From the NCBI GenBank assembly GCA_934169725.1, contig CAKPOF010000001.1, forward strand, positions 1 to 64,000: DNA of 64,000 bases, read 5' to 3'. Both the position numbers and the translations under genes were made by a program. The notes under the pieces were generated by a model. It saw only the letters and a program-made list of their open reading frames with translations, was not told where the DNA came from and did not search any database. Source of the stretch: an uncultured Clostridia bacterium. Lineage in GTDB: Bacteria; Bacillota; Clostridia; TANB77; CAG-508. The first letter of the stretch is position 1, and each line of letters begins with the position of its first letter. This document shows, in pieces, positions 54,033 through 63,439 of this stretch.

Positions 54033-55943
54033 ATGGAAGATATAAAAAAGCAAAAAAAATTGGAAATAAAAACAATAATAAATAAAATCTTTAATTCAAT
54101 ATGGTTTCCTATAATTATTGGGATTTTATTATTTTTAAAAACATTTATTTTTTATCAAAATACAATAACAGTAAATGAAACAATTAATAAAGAAACAATA
54201 ATAGGAAGTGTCTATTTTTTATTAACAACAATAGTTATAGTGAGTTCATTACCAAATAAGGGAAGAATAATAGGGAGCATAGTATTAGATGTATTAATAA
54301 GTACATTATTATTTTTTAATAATTTATATTACACATATTCAAGTTCGGTATTATCAATTGCTCAAATTACTAATTTACAATATGGAGAAGAAATATCTAA
54401 TACATTACCAATGTTATTTCAAATAAGTGAATTAATATATTGGATAGATATAGTAGTTATAATAATTTTACTTGTAAAAAAATATATAAGCATAGAAACA
54501 GATAAAAATTTAACTTTAAAAAAGAATGTAGCAAAAATTATTGTATGTATAATACTAGCTCTAGGTTGCATAAAAGTAGATAATAAATACATAGAAAAGG
54601 CAAAAGAATATCCATTTAATAAAGATATGCAAGTAAAAAAAAGTACAATATATGGATATCATATTGCAGATATAGAAAATACATTAAATATAAAAAAACA
54701 AGCTAAATACACTAATAAATGTGATTTACAAAAAGAGTATAAAGAACTAAGAGATAAGTACAATGAAAAATATAGTGAAAGTAATTATGAATTACAGGGA
54801 ACAGCAAAAGGAAAAAATGTTATTATATTACAATTGGAATCTATACAAAATTTTGTAATTAACACTAAAATTAATGGAAAAGAAATTACACCAAATTTAA
54901 ATAAATTTTTAAATGAAAATATAGAATTTACAAATATGTATATGCAAAGTTATTCATCAACAGCAGATTCTGAATTTTCAACTGTAACATCATTATATCC
55001 AATGGAAAATGGAATGTCATATAGTAAATATTATACAAATAGTTATGAGGATATATTTAAAATGTTTAAAAATGGTGGATACACAACATCATATATGCAT
55101 GGGAATTATGGATATTTTTGGAATAGAGAAAATGTGTATAAAAATTTAAAAGTAGATAATATAGAATTGAAAAATAATTTTGAAGATGTTTCAGAAAATA
55201 TTATGGGATATTTATCAGATGAATTATTGTATAGACAAGCAGTTAAGAAACTAGAAAATTATGAAAAACCATTTATATCATATATTGTTGCAGCATCATC
55301 ACACACATCATTTAGTTTAGAAGGTTTACAAGATAGAAGTAAAGTAAATATTGATACAGGAAAATATCAAGGAACATTTTTTGGGAGTTATTTAGAGGCT
55401 GTAAATTATGCAGATTATGCTTTTGGATGTTTTTTACAAGAATTAAAAGATGCAAATTTATATGATGATTCAGTAATATTAGTATTTGGTGACCATAATG
55501 GTATTGATATGTATAATGATGAATTGATAGACTTTTTGAAAAGTACAAAAAAAGATATTACTGATGTAGATGTCAAAACAAATTATATCAATGTAGCATG
55601 TGGAATGAAAATACCAGGAATTAAAAATTTAAAAATAGAAAAACCAGTTAATAAATTAGATATAAAACCAACTTTTGCATATCTAATAGATGAAGAAGAG
55701 GGAGTAGCTCTAGGAACAAATATGTTTGCAAGAAAAGATTTTATATCTCTAAATAATGAAAGAATAGTTACTAGTAGATATTATTATGATGAAAAATGGT
55801 TTAAAAGAAAAGATGGTACAGAAGTGGATTTTGATTTAATATCAGATGACGAAAAGAAGTTACTAGAAGAATATTATGATGATATGAAAAAAGAATTAGA
55901 TATATCAGTATCAATAAGTATTAATAATTTATTAAAAGATTAA
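54033..55943 (+). CDS. LTA synthase-family phosphoglycerol/sulfatase-type transferase
   Basis: A 636-aa protein: five N-terminal membrane helices (about 18-175) and an extracellular alkaline-phosphatase-fold domain with NVIILQLESIQNFV (metal Glu), the nucleophile region SYSSTADSEFSTVTSLYP (Thr in STADSEF), HGNYGYFWNREN and FGDHNGID. Fits the LtaS family, which polymerises glycerol phosphate or modifies surface glycans with it. 24 bp after the Alg13-like gene, in the same operon. Confidence 0.88.
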   Translation: MEDIKKQKKLEIKTIINKIFNSIWFPIIIGILLFLKTFIFYQNTITVNETINKETIIGSVYFLLTTIVIVSSLPNKGRIIGSIVLDVLISTLLFFNNLYYTYSSSVLSIAQITNLQYGEEISNTLPMLFQISELIYWIDIVVIIILLVKKYISIETDKNLTLKKNVAKIIVCIILALGCIKVDNKYIEKAKEYPFNKDMQVKKSTIYGYHIADIENTLNIKKQAKYTNKCDLQKEYKELRDKYNEKYSESNYELQGTAKGKNVIILQLESIQNFVINTKINGKEITPNLNKFLNENIEFTNMYMQSYSSTADSEFSTVTSLYPMENGMSYSKYYTNSYEDIFKMFKNGGYTTSYMHGNYGYFWNRENVYKNLKVDNIELKNNFEDVSENIMGYLSDELLYRQAVKKLENYEKPFISYIVAASSHTSFSLEGLQDRSKVNIDTGKYQGTFFGSYLEAVNYADYAFGCFLQELKDANLYDDSVILVFGDHNGIDMYNDELIDFLKSTKKDITDVDVKTNYINVACGMKIPGIKNLKIEKPVNKLDIKPTFAYLIDEEEGVALGTNMFARKDFISLNNERIVTSRYYYDEKWFKRKDGTEVDFDLISDDEKKLLEEYYDDMKKELDISVSISINNLLKD

Positions 55944-55965
55944 ATGAAAGTTAGGAAGTAAAAAT

Positions 55966-56970
55966 ATGGATGAAGAAAGATTAATAAATCCTGAATTAGA
56001 AAACAGTGGAGAAGAAAGACTAGAAAATTCATTAAGGCCTAAAACTTTAGATGAATATATAGGACAAGATAAAATAAAGGAAAACATGAAAATATATATA
56101 GAGGCTGCAAAAAAAAGAGGAGAACCATTGGATCATGTTCTTTTATATGGTCCTCCAGGTTTAGGGAAAACAACATTGTCAAATATAATATCAAATGAAA
56201 TGAATTCAAACATAAAAATAACATCAGGACCAGCAATAGAAAAACCAGGAGATTTAGCAGCATTGTTAACTAATTTATCAGAATTTGATGTATTGTTTAT
56301 AGACGAAATACATAGACTTAGCAAAAGTGTAGAAGAAATATTATATCCAGCATTAGAAGATTATACTTTAGATATTATAATAGGAAAAGGACCAAGTGCT
56401 AGATCAATTAGATTAGATTTACCTAAATTTACATTGATTGGAGCAACAACCAAAGCTGGTTCATTAACAACACCATTAAGAGACAGATTTGGAATAGTAC
56501 ATAGGTTAGAATTATATGCAATAGAAGATTTAACAAAAATTGTAAAAAGATCAGCAGGTATTTTAAATGTAAATATAGAAGAGGATGCAGCAGTAGAAAT
56601 TGCAAGAAGGTCAAGAGGAACTCCAAGAATTGCAAATAGACTTTTAAAAAGAGTGAGAGATTATGCAGCAGTTTTAGGAGATGGAGACATTACTTTAAAA
56701 ATAACCAAACATGCGTTAAATAAATTAGAAATAGATGAATTAGGGTTAGATGAAATAGATAGAAAAATACTAGAAACAATGATAGTACAATATGCGGGAA
56801 GACCTGTCGGGATTGAGGCATTAGCTGCTACTGTTGGAGAAGAAGTTGATACATTAGAGGATGTATATGAACCATATTTAATACAAATAGGTTTTATAGC
56901 AAGAACATTAAGAGGAAGAACTGTATTACCGCCAGCATATAAACATATGGGATATAAATTAGAAGAGTAA
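55966..56970 (+). CDS. ruvB: Holliday junction branch migration helicase RuvB
   Basis: A 334-aa AAA+ protein: [19 protein letters not shown], Walker [14 protein letters not shown], Walker [12 protein letters not shown], sensor 1 [20 protein letters not shown], arginine finger region [20 protein letters not shown] and the C-terminal winged helix ([16 protein letters not shown]). ruvA is not adjacent. It lies within a glycan cluster, 23 bp after the LtaS-like gene, so it is probably co-transcribed. Confidence 0.96.
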   Translation: MDEERLINPELENSGEERLENSLRPKTLDEYIGQDKIKENMKIYIEAAKKRGEPLDHVLLYGPPGLGKTTLSNIISNEMNSNIKITSGPAIEKPGDLAALLTNLSEFDVLFIDEIHRLSKSVEEILYPALEDYTLDIIIGKGPSARSIRLDLPKFTLIGATTKAGSLTTPLRDRFGIVHRLELYAIEDLTKIVKRSAGILNVNIEEDAAVEIARRSRGTPRIANRLLKRVRDYAAVLGDGDITLKITKHALNKLEIDELGLDEIDRKILETMIVQYAGRPVGIEALAATVGEEVDTLEDVYEPYLIQIGFIARTLRGRTVLPPAYKHMGYKLEE

Positions 56971-56985
56971 AAGTAGGAGAGACTA

Positions 56986-58431
56986 ATGGATTTTATAAAA
57001 AATATAAATGAAAAAATATTAAAAATTGGAATTATATTATCAGCCTTGTTATTTTCTATTCCCTCAATAATATATTATATACAAAATGGTACTGTATTAA
57101 ATTTCAAGGAAGAATATTGTTTTTTATTAAATAATCAAGATACTTTAATTCAGACAATTGTATATATAGCCATATTAAATTCTTTTACTATTTTTTATTA
57201 TTTAATAATAAAGAAAAATAAGGAAATATTTAAAAATATAAAACAAATACTATATTTTGTGGCAATAGTGGGATTATTTTTTGTTGTAATGATTCCATTT
57301 GAAAGTTCAGATATATTTTATTATTTGGGAATAGGAAAATTGCAAAGTACATATAATCAAAATCCATATTATCAAAGTATTAAAGAATATGTAGATAATA
57401 ATAATGTTGATATGTCAAATGATACAGTATTAAAAAAGGGTTACAGCAACTATTGGTCAAATACAACTGTAGTATATGGAGCAATTTGGACACTAATATG
57501 TAGAATAATAGCAGGAATGTCATTTGGAAATGTTGATATAGGGTTAATCTTATTTAAAATATTGAATTTAATAATACATATAGTAAATTGTTATTTAATG
57601 TATAAAATTTCTAAGAAAAAAATATTTAGTATTATATATGGATTAAATCCATTTGTATTATTAGAAACAATAGCAAATGTACACAACGATATTTTTATAG
57701 TATTTTTTATTTTATTAGCATTTTATTTTGTGAAAAATCGAAAAAATCTTACACTTTCAGTGTTTTGTTTGGCTTGTGCAACTGCAATTAAATATTTCGC
57801 AATATTGTTATTACCAGTAGTAATTATATATTCATACAGAGATAAAGATATAAAAGTACGAATTATAAAATGTATACAATATGGATTAATATTTTTTATA
57901 TTTTTAATTTTACCATATTTAGTATATATTCAAGATTTACAAGTATTTAAAGGAATGGCAAAACAGCAATCCAAAATAACAAAAGGAATTTATCTGGTTA
58001 TATTAGAATATTTTACTAAAACAGATAATTTAGTATATATATTAAGTAAATTAGCTTTAACTGTATTTATATTAATATATTTGATAAAATGTGTAACATT
58101 ATTGATTAAAAAGAAAATATCATTAAGAAAAGAAATGCAACAAATGTATTTGTTTATGTTAGCATTCATATTTTTGTTAATAACAGGATTTCAACCATGG
58201 TATTTAATGTGGTTATCTCCATTTATTATATGGCAAAAATCAAAAGATATAAAATTGATTACACAAATGCAAATTTTAACACAAATAGCTAATAGTGTAT
58301 TTTTGATATATTCAGAAAATTATATATATGGAGTACCATTTTTCTTTATTTTTTTAACAGGGACACTAATATGTATAATAAAAAATAAAAAAAAGAGTAA
58401 TTTATATAGAAAAAGAAGGGTGAAACAATGA
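56986..58431 (+). CDS. Polytopic GT-C family glycosyltransferase (mannosyltransferase-like)
   Basis: A 481-aa protein with about eleven to twelve helices. FESSDIFYYLGIGKL in the first loop supplies the acidic residues typical of GT-C enzymes; NPYY, VVYGAIWTL, IYGLNPFVLLETIANVHNDI and TGFQPWYLMWLSPF resemble polyprenyl-phosphate-mannose-dependent GT87-like transferases. The sugar and acceptor are unknown. A basic tail follows. The stop overlaps the start of queH by 4 bp (ATGA). Confidence 0.8.
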   Translation: MDFIKNINEKILKIGIILSALLFSIPSIIYYIQNGTVLNFKEEYCFLLNNQDTLIQTIVYIAILNSFTIFYYLIIKKNKEIFKNIKQILYFVAIVGLFFVVMIPFESSDIFYYLGIGKLQSTYNQNPYYQSIKEYVDNNNVDMSNDTVLKKGYSNYWSNTTVVYGAIWTLICRIIAGMSFGNVDIGLILFKILNLIIHIVNCYLMYKISKKKIFSIIYGLNPFVLLETIANVHNDIFIVFFILLAFYFVKNRKNLTLSVFCLACATAIKYFAILLLPVVIIYSYRDKDIKVRIIKCIQYGLIFFIFLILPYLVYIQDLQVFKGMAKQQSKITKGIYLVILEYFTKTDNLVYILSKLALTVFILIYLIKCVTLLIKKKISLRKEMQQMYLFMLAFIFLLITGFQPWYLMWLSPFIIWQKSKDIKLITQMQILTQIANSVFLIYSENYIYGVPFFFIFLTGTLICIIKNKKKSNLYRKRRVKQ

Positions 58432-59474
58432 AATTATTATTACATACATGTTGTGCACCATGTAGTGTATATTGTATAGAGTCATTAAGAAAAGAAAATA
58501 TAGAGCCAACTGTATATTGGTATAATCCAAATATTCATCCATATATGGAGTATAAGGCAAGAAAAGAATGTTTAAAAGAATATACTAAAAAAATTAATGT
58601 AGAAGCTATATTTGAAGATGAATATGGGCTAGATGTATTTTGCAAAAATGTTGTAAATGATTTAAATGCAAGATGCAAAAATTATTGTTATCCAGTTAGA
58701 TTAGAACAAACAGCAAAATACGCTAAAGAACATGGATACACTCATTTTTCAACAACCTTATTAATAAGTCCATATCAAAATCATAAATTATTAATGAAAA
58801 TTGCAGAAGATATGGCAAAAAAATATGGAGTAGAATTTTTATATAGAGATTTTAGAATAGGATTTGTACAAGGACAAGAAAAAGCTAGAGAACTAGGGTT
58901 GTATATGCAAAAATATTGTGGTTGTGTTTTTTCAGAAGAAGCAAGATATTATTATAAAGATTCAGTAAAACCAGAATTACCAGAAGGTTATGAACTATAT
59001 AAAAGGAAAAATATACAAATAAAAAAAATAGAAGATAAAGAAAATTATATAGAACTTTTATTAGAATCAGACCCATCAAGGGAGAATATTTGTAAATATT
59101 TAACTAATTCAGATATGTATGCCTTAAAAATTGATGAAGAAATAATATCTGTAGCTGTTATTTTACCAATTGATAGAAAAAATATAGAATTAAAAAGTAT
59201 AGTTACAAAAGAAAAGTATAGAAATAAAGGTTATGCCAAAAGATTGTTAAAAATCGTATATGGAAACTATAAACAAAAATATGACAAAATGCTTGTAGGA
59301 ATAACAGAAAATAATATTCCATTCTATGTAAAACAGGGATTTGATAAATATGAAAAGACAATAAAAAATTATTTTATAGATAATTACAATAATGAAATAA
59401 AGGATGGAGAATTAACTTGTACTGATAAGATATATTATTCAAAAGATTTAAAGAAAAAGGTTAAAGATAAATAG
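58428..59474 (+). CDS. queH: Epoxyqueuosine reductase QueH fused to a GNAT domain
   Basis: A 348-aa protein. Residues 1-185 are QueH (DUF208): LLLHTCCAPCSVYCIE (CC and CPC-like cluster ligands), YNPNIHPYMEY, ARCKNYCYPVRLEQTA, FSTTLLISPYQNH, YRDFRIGFVQGQ and YMQKYCGCVFSEE. Residues 200-348 form a GNAT-like domain (IELKSIVTKEKYRNKGYAKR with the acetyl-CoA loop YRNKGYA; NNIPFYVKQGFDKYE). QueH makes queuosine in tRNA from epoxyqueuosine. The acetyltransferase half is an uncommon addition. Overlaps the upstream gene by 4 bp. Confidence 0.9.
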   Translation: MKLLLHTCCAPCSVYCIESLRKENIEPTVYWYNPNIHPYMEYKARKECLKEYTKKINVEAIFEDEYGLDVFCKNVVNDLNARCKNYCYPVRLEQTAKYAKEHGYTHFSTTLLISPYQNHKLLMKIAEDMAKKYGVEFLYRDFRIGFVQGQEKARELGLYMQKYCGCVFSEEARYYYKDSVKPELPEGYELYKRKNIQIKKIEDKENYIELLLESDPSRENICKYLTNSDMYALKIDEEIISVAVILPIDRKNIELKSIVTKEKYRNKGYAKRLLKIVYGNYKQKYDKMLVGITENNIPFYVKQGFDKYEKTIKNYFIDNYNNEIKDGELTCTDKIYYSKDLKKKVKDK

Positions 59475-59639
59475 TAAGCTGCAGTGAGGATTACAAAATG
59501 AAAATATAAATAATTATATTGGAGATAGTACAAAATTAGAAATAGATTATGCCAAAAAAATATATATTATACCGATTTAATTGAAAACAAGTAGAACGAC
59601 AAATTATAGAAAAATAGAGAGGAGGATGAGAGTATAAAT

Positions 59640-60650
59640 ATGAATCCAATAGAAAACTTAAAAGATTTAATCATGTACCAAAGTCAAAATAATGAAAATA
59701 TATCTGTAGAAGTTTTATATGACAATGAAGATTTTTGGTTGACTCAAAAATCAATGTCAAAATTATTTGAAGTAGAAGTGAACACAATAAATTATCACTT
59801 AAAAGAAATATTTAAATCGAGCGAGTTAACAGAAGAATCAGTTATTCGAAAAATTCGAATAACTGCAAATGACGGAAAAAACTATAATACAAACTTTTAC
59901 AGCCTAGATGCAATAATTGCTGTGGGATATAGAGTAAACTCAAAACAAGCAACAGATTTTAGAATATGGGCAACTAATACATTAAAAGAATACATAAAAA
60001 AAGGATTTGTTTTAAATGATGAATTACTTAAAAATGGACCAAAATTTGGGAAAGACTATTTCAAAGAATTATTAGAGAGAATTCGTTCAATTAGAACAAG
60101 TGAACGAAGAATATGGCAGCAGATAACAGATATATTTGCAGAATGTAGTATAGATTATGATAAAAATTCTGATACAACTAAACGATTTTATGCAACTGTT
60201 CAGAATAAATTTCACTTTGCAATTACAGGTAATACAGCTGTAGAGATAATATATCAAAAAGCAGATCATACTAAAGAAAATATGGGATTAACTACTTGGA
60301 AAAATTCACCAGATGGAAGAATTTTAAAGTCTGATGTTATTATTGCAAAAAATTATTTAGATGAAAAACAAATAAAAAGATTAGAGAGAACTGTTTCGGG
60401 ATATTTTGATTATATAGAAGACCTAGTAGAAAGAGAAAATACATTTACGATGGAAGAATTTGCAAAAAGTATAAATGAATTTTTGGAATTTAGGAAATAT
60501 GATATTTTAAAAGATAATGGTAAAATATCAAGAAGACAAGCAGAAGAAAAAGCTGAGAAAGAGTATAATGAATTTAATAAAAGTCAAAAGATAGTTTCGG
60601 ATTTTGATAAGTTGCTTATTGAAGCAAATATGTTAAACAATAAAAAGTAA
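59640..60650 (+). CDS. RhuM-family protein, second copy
   Basis: A 336-aa protein with FWLTQKSMSKLFEVEVNTIN, FYSLDAIIAVGYRVNSKQAT, DFRIWATNTLKEYIKKGFVL, RIRSIRTSERRIWQQITDIF and VQNKFHFAITGNTAVEIIYQ. Clearly diverged from the copy at 2908, so not a recent duplication. AGGAGG lies 14 nt upstream of ATG, rather far. The 59475-59639 stretch before it carries only degenerate coding-like sequence (short ORF fragments with stops). Role unknown. Confidence 0.9.
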   Translation: MNPIENLKDLIMYQSQNNENISVEVLYDNEDFWLTQKSMSKLFEVEVNTINYHLKEIFKSSELTEESVIRKIRITANDGKNYNTNFYSLDAIIAVGYRVNSKQATDFRIWATNTLKEYIKKGFVLNDELLKNGPKFGKDYFKELLERIRSIRTSERRIWQQITDIFAECSIDYDKNSDTTKRFYATVQNKFHFAITGNTAVEIIYQKADHTKENMGLTTWKNSPDGRILKSDVIIAKNYLDEKQIKRLERTVSGYFDYIEDLVERENTFTMEEFAKSINEFLEFRKYDILKDNGKISRRQAEEKAEKEYNEFNKSQKIVSDFDKLLIEANMLNNKK

Positions 60651-60731
60651 TTAAAAGTATAGGTGGTTATATATTATAACCGCAGAAAAAAGAAGAAAAA
60701 TTTAATAATTATATTTTTAATTTAAATAAAG

Positions 60732-60759
60732 AACTTCACTAATTTTAGTGAAGTTTTTT
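60732..60759 (+). terminator. Terminator of the second RhuM gene
   Basis: AACTTCACTAA (60732-60742) pairs with TTAGTGAAGTT (60745-60755), then TTTT. Confidence 0.8.
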
Positions 60760-60765
60760 GCGAAA

Positions 60766-60836
60766 TTGACAAAAATAAATAAAGTATTTATAATAAGAAT
60801 AATCTTTTTTTAAGATTATTTTTAATTAAAAATAAT
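60766..60836 (+). promoter_or_regulatory. Promoter and possible attenuator before the ASCH/synthetase-like pair
   Basis: TTGACA (60766-60771), a 17-bp spacer and TATAAT (60789-60794). About 5 nt later AATAATCTT-ttttt-AAGATTATT followed by TTT forms a terminator-like hairpin. Its right arm can instead pair further on as ATTATTTTT with AAAAATAAT, giving two exclusive folds. No T-box elements are visible. Confidence 0.5.
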
Positions 60837-60858
60837 AAAGAAAGGAGTGAAAAGATAT

Positions 60859-61440
60859 TTGGAAAGAAATATTTTTCTAAGTTTTAGACCAGAGTATTTT
60901 AGACCAATTCTATATGGTATAAAAAAGTATGAGTACAGAAAAAGGTTTTGCAAAGAACCTGTAATTGCGTATTTATATTTAAGCTCACCGGTACAAGAAG
61001 TTGTTGGAATAATTAGATTTTTAAAACCTTTTATTACAGAAGAGTTATTGGATGATTATAATGATGATTCTATTATTAGAACAAGACTTCTTAGATGTCT
61101 GGATAATAAAGAACGTTTTATAATTCCAATAGAATCGTTGCAATTGTTTGAAAATCCAATACCGATTCAGGAATTAAAGAATATAAATCCGGATTTTTTT
61201 ATTCCACAATGTTATTGTAACTTAGAAAATCAAAGAAAAATTTTTGAATATTTGCAATCAAGACCTCTTATGGAAAAAGAGTTCATTAATGATCATTCAA
61301 AAATTTTTGAGAGTAACTTAGGTGTTTTATGTGCCGAAATGGAAGAAACAGAAGAGTATATTCAAAAAGATTATATATTTAGAAACAATCCAAGGTATCA
61401 AAAAATCAAATGTGCAAGCTTAAAAGAAAGGCAAAGGTAA
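60859..61440 (+). CDS. ASCH-domain (PUA-like) protein
   Basis: 193 aa from TTG 60859 (AAAGGAG about 11 nt upstream; GTG 60847 overlaps the SD). The first 60 residues fit an ASCH domain: IFLSFRPEYFRPILYGIKKY, EYRKRF, AYLYLSSPVQEVVGIIRF. ASCH proteins bind or act on RNA or modified nucleotides. The rest (about 70-193) is not recognised. It ends 4 bp before the synthetase-like gene, so the two are coupled. Confidence 0.72.
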   Translation: MERNIFLSFRPEYFRPILYGIKKYEYRKRFCKEPVIAYLYLSSPVQEVVGIIRFLKPFITEELLDDYNDDSIIRTRLLRCLDNKERFIIPIESLQLFENPIPIQELKNINPDFFIPQCYCNLENQRKIFEYLQSRPLMEKEFINDHSKIFESNLGVLCAEMEETEEYIQKDYIFRNNPRYQKIKCASLKERQR

Positions 61441-61444
61441 TAAA

Positions 61445-62542
61445 ATGAAAAATGTATATTATCCATTAGCAGGAATGAACTATATTATTGATAGTCTTCC
61501 ACAAATTTTGAAAAACAAAAAACCAGAAGAAAAAAAGGAGATTATTCTTTATTTGTCAGCACAAGTAAATTCATATCCGCATATTGGAACATTAGTAAAT
61601 TTCATTTCGGCTTTTGCGTTAGCAAAACAAATAAAAATTGCTTACAATGTTCCTGTGAGGATTCGGGTTGAATTATTAGAAAGTGTGACAGGAAAAGAAG
61701 AAAAAATCAACGGTGTAAGATATTATAAAAATCTTATAAATGCAGTTGATGGAGATGGGACAAACATTTGTGAAAAATATCTCCCTTATTTCAAAGACAT
61801 TTTGAATCGTTTATCAAAACTGGACAAGATTGAGTATGAAATTTTATTTTTCTACGATTATCAGAAAGAAAAATTAGTACGAAGATCGTTGTTGGAAGTC
61901 TTGGATAATGCAGAAGTTTTGGGAGAGGTTTTAAATCCTAAGGATGGAAGCATTAGATTAAGATTTGAGTGTCCTAAATGTGGACTTGTTGACAAACATA
62001 ATCATAATCTTAAGGTCATTCATAAATCGAAAGATAAAATTATTTTAGAAAGTGAATGCCCTATTCATGGAAAACATAGGCTTGTCGTAACTGAAGACAA
62101 TAAAGAAAAGTTTGATATGAATGTTCCATTAAGATATTTGGTTAAGGCTATGTACTTAATTAAAAGTGATGAACAAAACAATACTCTTAGTGTAATTGTA
62201 GACGGTGGAGACTGGTCTGGAATGTGGCCACTAAGAGTTTACATGGAACCATTATTAAAACTTGGGTATAAAGAACCCGTGAATGTAATTTATACACCTA
62301 CTATTTTAGATTGGTCTGGTAGCAAACTTTCTAAAAGAATGTATGTTGGTAATGCAGCATATAGAGAATACATGAAAGAAGGTTTGATTAACTATTCAGA
62401 ATTTTACAATCAGTATGGTGAGATTGGATTTGAGCGAATCTATAAAGAAATTAATTTATGGGTTACAGATCCTAAGCTTTTTATTAGGGATTATACCATT
62501 GAATATATTGACATGATTCTTAGAGGAGAAAAAGTTAATTAA
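61445..62542 (+). CDS. Orphan class I aminoacyl-tRNA synthetase-like protein with zinc insert
   Basis: A 365-aa protein with a class I synthetase-like core: IILYLSAQVNSYPHIGTLVN (HIGH equivalent HIGT, 46-49) and DWSGSKLSKRMYV (KMSKS equivalent KLSKR, 294-298), with VDGGDWSGMWPL before it. A zinc-binding-like insert lies between them (CPKC at 176-179, CPIHG at 205-209). It ends soon after the KMSKS-like site, so no anticodon-binding domain is present. No standard synthetase matches by eye. Less AT-biased codon use with one in-frame CGG (codon 74) suggests transfer. It could aminoacylate a small molecule or modify a tRNA. Confidence 0.65.
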   Translation: MKNVYYPLAGMNYIIDSLPQILKNKKPEEKKEIILYLSAQVNSYPHIGTLVNFISAFALAKQIKIAYNVPVRIRVELLESVTGKEEKINGVRYYKNLINAVDGDGTNICEKYLPYFKDILNRLSKLDKIEYEILFFYDYQKEKLVRRSLLEVLDNAEVLGEVLNPKDGSIRLRFECPKCGLVDKHNHNLKVIHKSKDKIILESECPIHGKHRLVVTEDNKEKFDMNVPLRYLVKAMYLIKSDEQNNTLSVIVDGGDWSGMWPLRVYMEPLLKLGYKEPVNVIYTPTILDWSGSKLSKRMYVGNAAYREYMKEGLINYSEFYNQYGEIGFERIYKEINLWVTDPKLFIRDYTIEYIDMILRGEKVN

Positions 62543-62592
62543 AATCCAAATACTTTTTACTAAATATCAAATTTAAACTAATTTGATAAGAA

Positions 62593-62628
62593 AAACAGTG
62601 TTACAAAAAATGTGACACTGTTTTTTTC
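62593..62628 (+). terminator. Terminator of the ASCH/synthetase-like pair
   Basis: AAACAGTGTTACA pairs with TGTGACACTGTTT with one mismatch, then TTTT. Confidence 0.85.
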
Positions 62629-62689
62629 CATAATTTATTGACTTATATATATAAATTTTATAAAATCATTATATGTTAGGAGAGTTTTT

Positions 62690-63391
62690 ATGAGAAAACC
62701 AATAATAGGAATTGTAAGTAAATCTAAACCCAAAAAAGAAAATGGTATTTGGAATAAAATGTATATTGCAGATGAAATAAGATATTTGATAATAAAAAAT
62801 GGAGGATTAGCAATATCATTATTATCGCCAGAAGAAACAATGGATTTTAATAAAGATGATATAGAGGATAAAAAGATGTTGACTCTAAAAGAAAAAGAGG
62901 ATATTTTTCATCTAGTCAATTTATGTGATGGTCTTGTTTTACAAGGAGGAGTATCTAGTTCAAATTATGAGATTGAATATGCCAAAAAAGCTATTGAATT
63001 AAATAAACCTATTATAGGTATTTGTGCAGGATTTAATAATTTACTACGTGCAATAGGGGGAGAAGTTACTATAGATAATACTAACAGTCATAATCATTTA
63101 GACGAAAATTATCGTCATTCAATAAGAATAATTAAAGACACGAAACTATATAATATAATAGAAAAAGATAAAATAGATGTAAATAGTATTCATTCAATGG
63201 TTGCAAAGAAAGAAAATGTAAGCAAATTAGCTAAAGTTTCATCTTATTCTGAAGATGGATTAGTGGAGAGTTTTGAACTAGAAAATAAAAAATTTGTAAT
63301 AGGTATAAAATGGCATCCGGAATTGATGCTAAATGCACCATATGTTGATAAGCTATTTAAAACTTTTATAGAGATTTCAAATGAGAAATAA
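62690..63391 (+). CDS. Class I glutamine amidotransferase-like hydrolase (peptidase C26)
   Basis: A 233-aa protein: KPIIGIVSK, LCDGLVLQGG, KPIIGICAGFNNLLRAIGGE with nucleophile Cys112, and VIGIKWHPELM with the catalytic His-x-Glu. Fits gamma-glutamyl-gamma-aminobutyrate hydrolase (PuuD-like) enzymes; the true substrate is uncertain. SD TAGGAGAG precedes ATG. A TTGACT/TATAAA-like promoter lies around 62639-62665. Confidence 0.82.
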   Translation: MRKPIIGIVSKSKPKKENGIWNKMYIADEIRYLIIKNGGLAISLLSPEETMDFNKDDIEDKKMLTLKEKEDIFHLVNLCDGLVLQGGVSSSNYEIEYAKKAIELNKPIIGICAGFNNLLRAIGGEVTIDNTNSHNHLDENYRHSIRIIKDTKLYNIIEKDKIDVNSIHSMVAKKENVSKLAKVSSYSEDGLVESFELENKKFVIGIKWHPELMLNAPYVDKLFKTFIEISNEK

Positions 63392-63439
63392 AGTATAAAA
63401 ATGATGAATATTGGTTAATTGGAAAGAAGGAAAAATATT

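Noticed and set aside
54033..58431. Complete capsule or teichoic acid locus
   Set aside because: Only an Alg13/14 pair, one LtaS-like enzyme and one GT-C enzyme are present; no flippase, polymerase or sugar-nucleotide genes.
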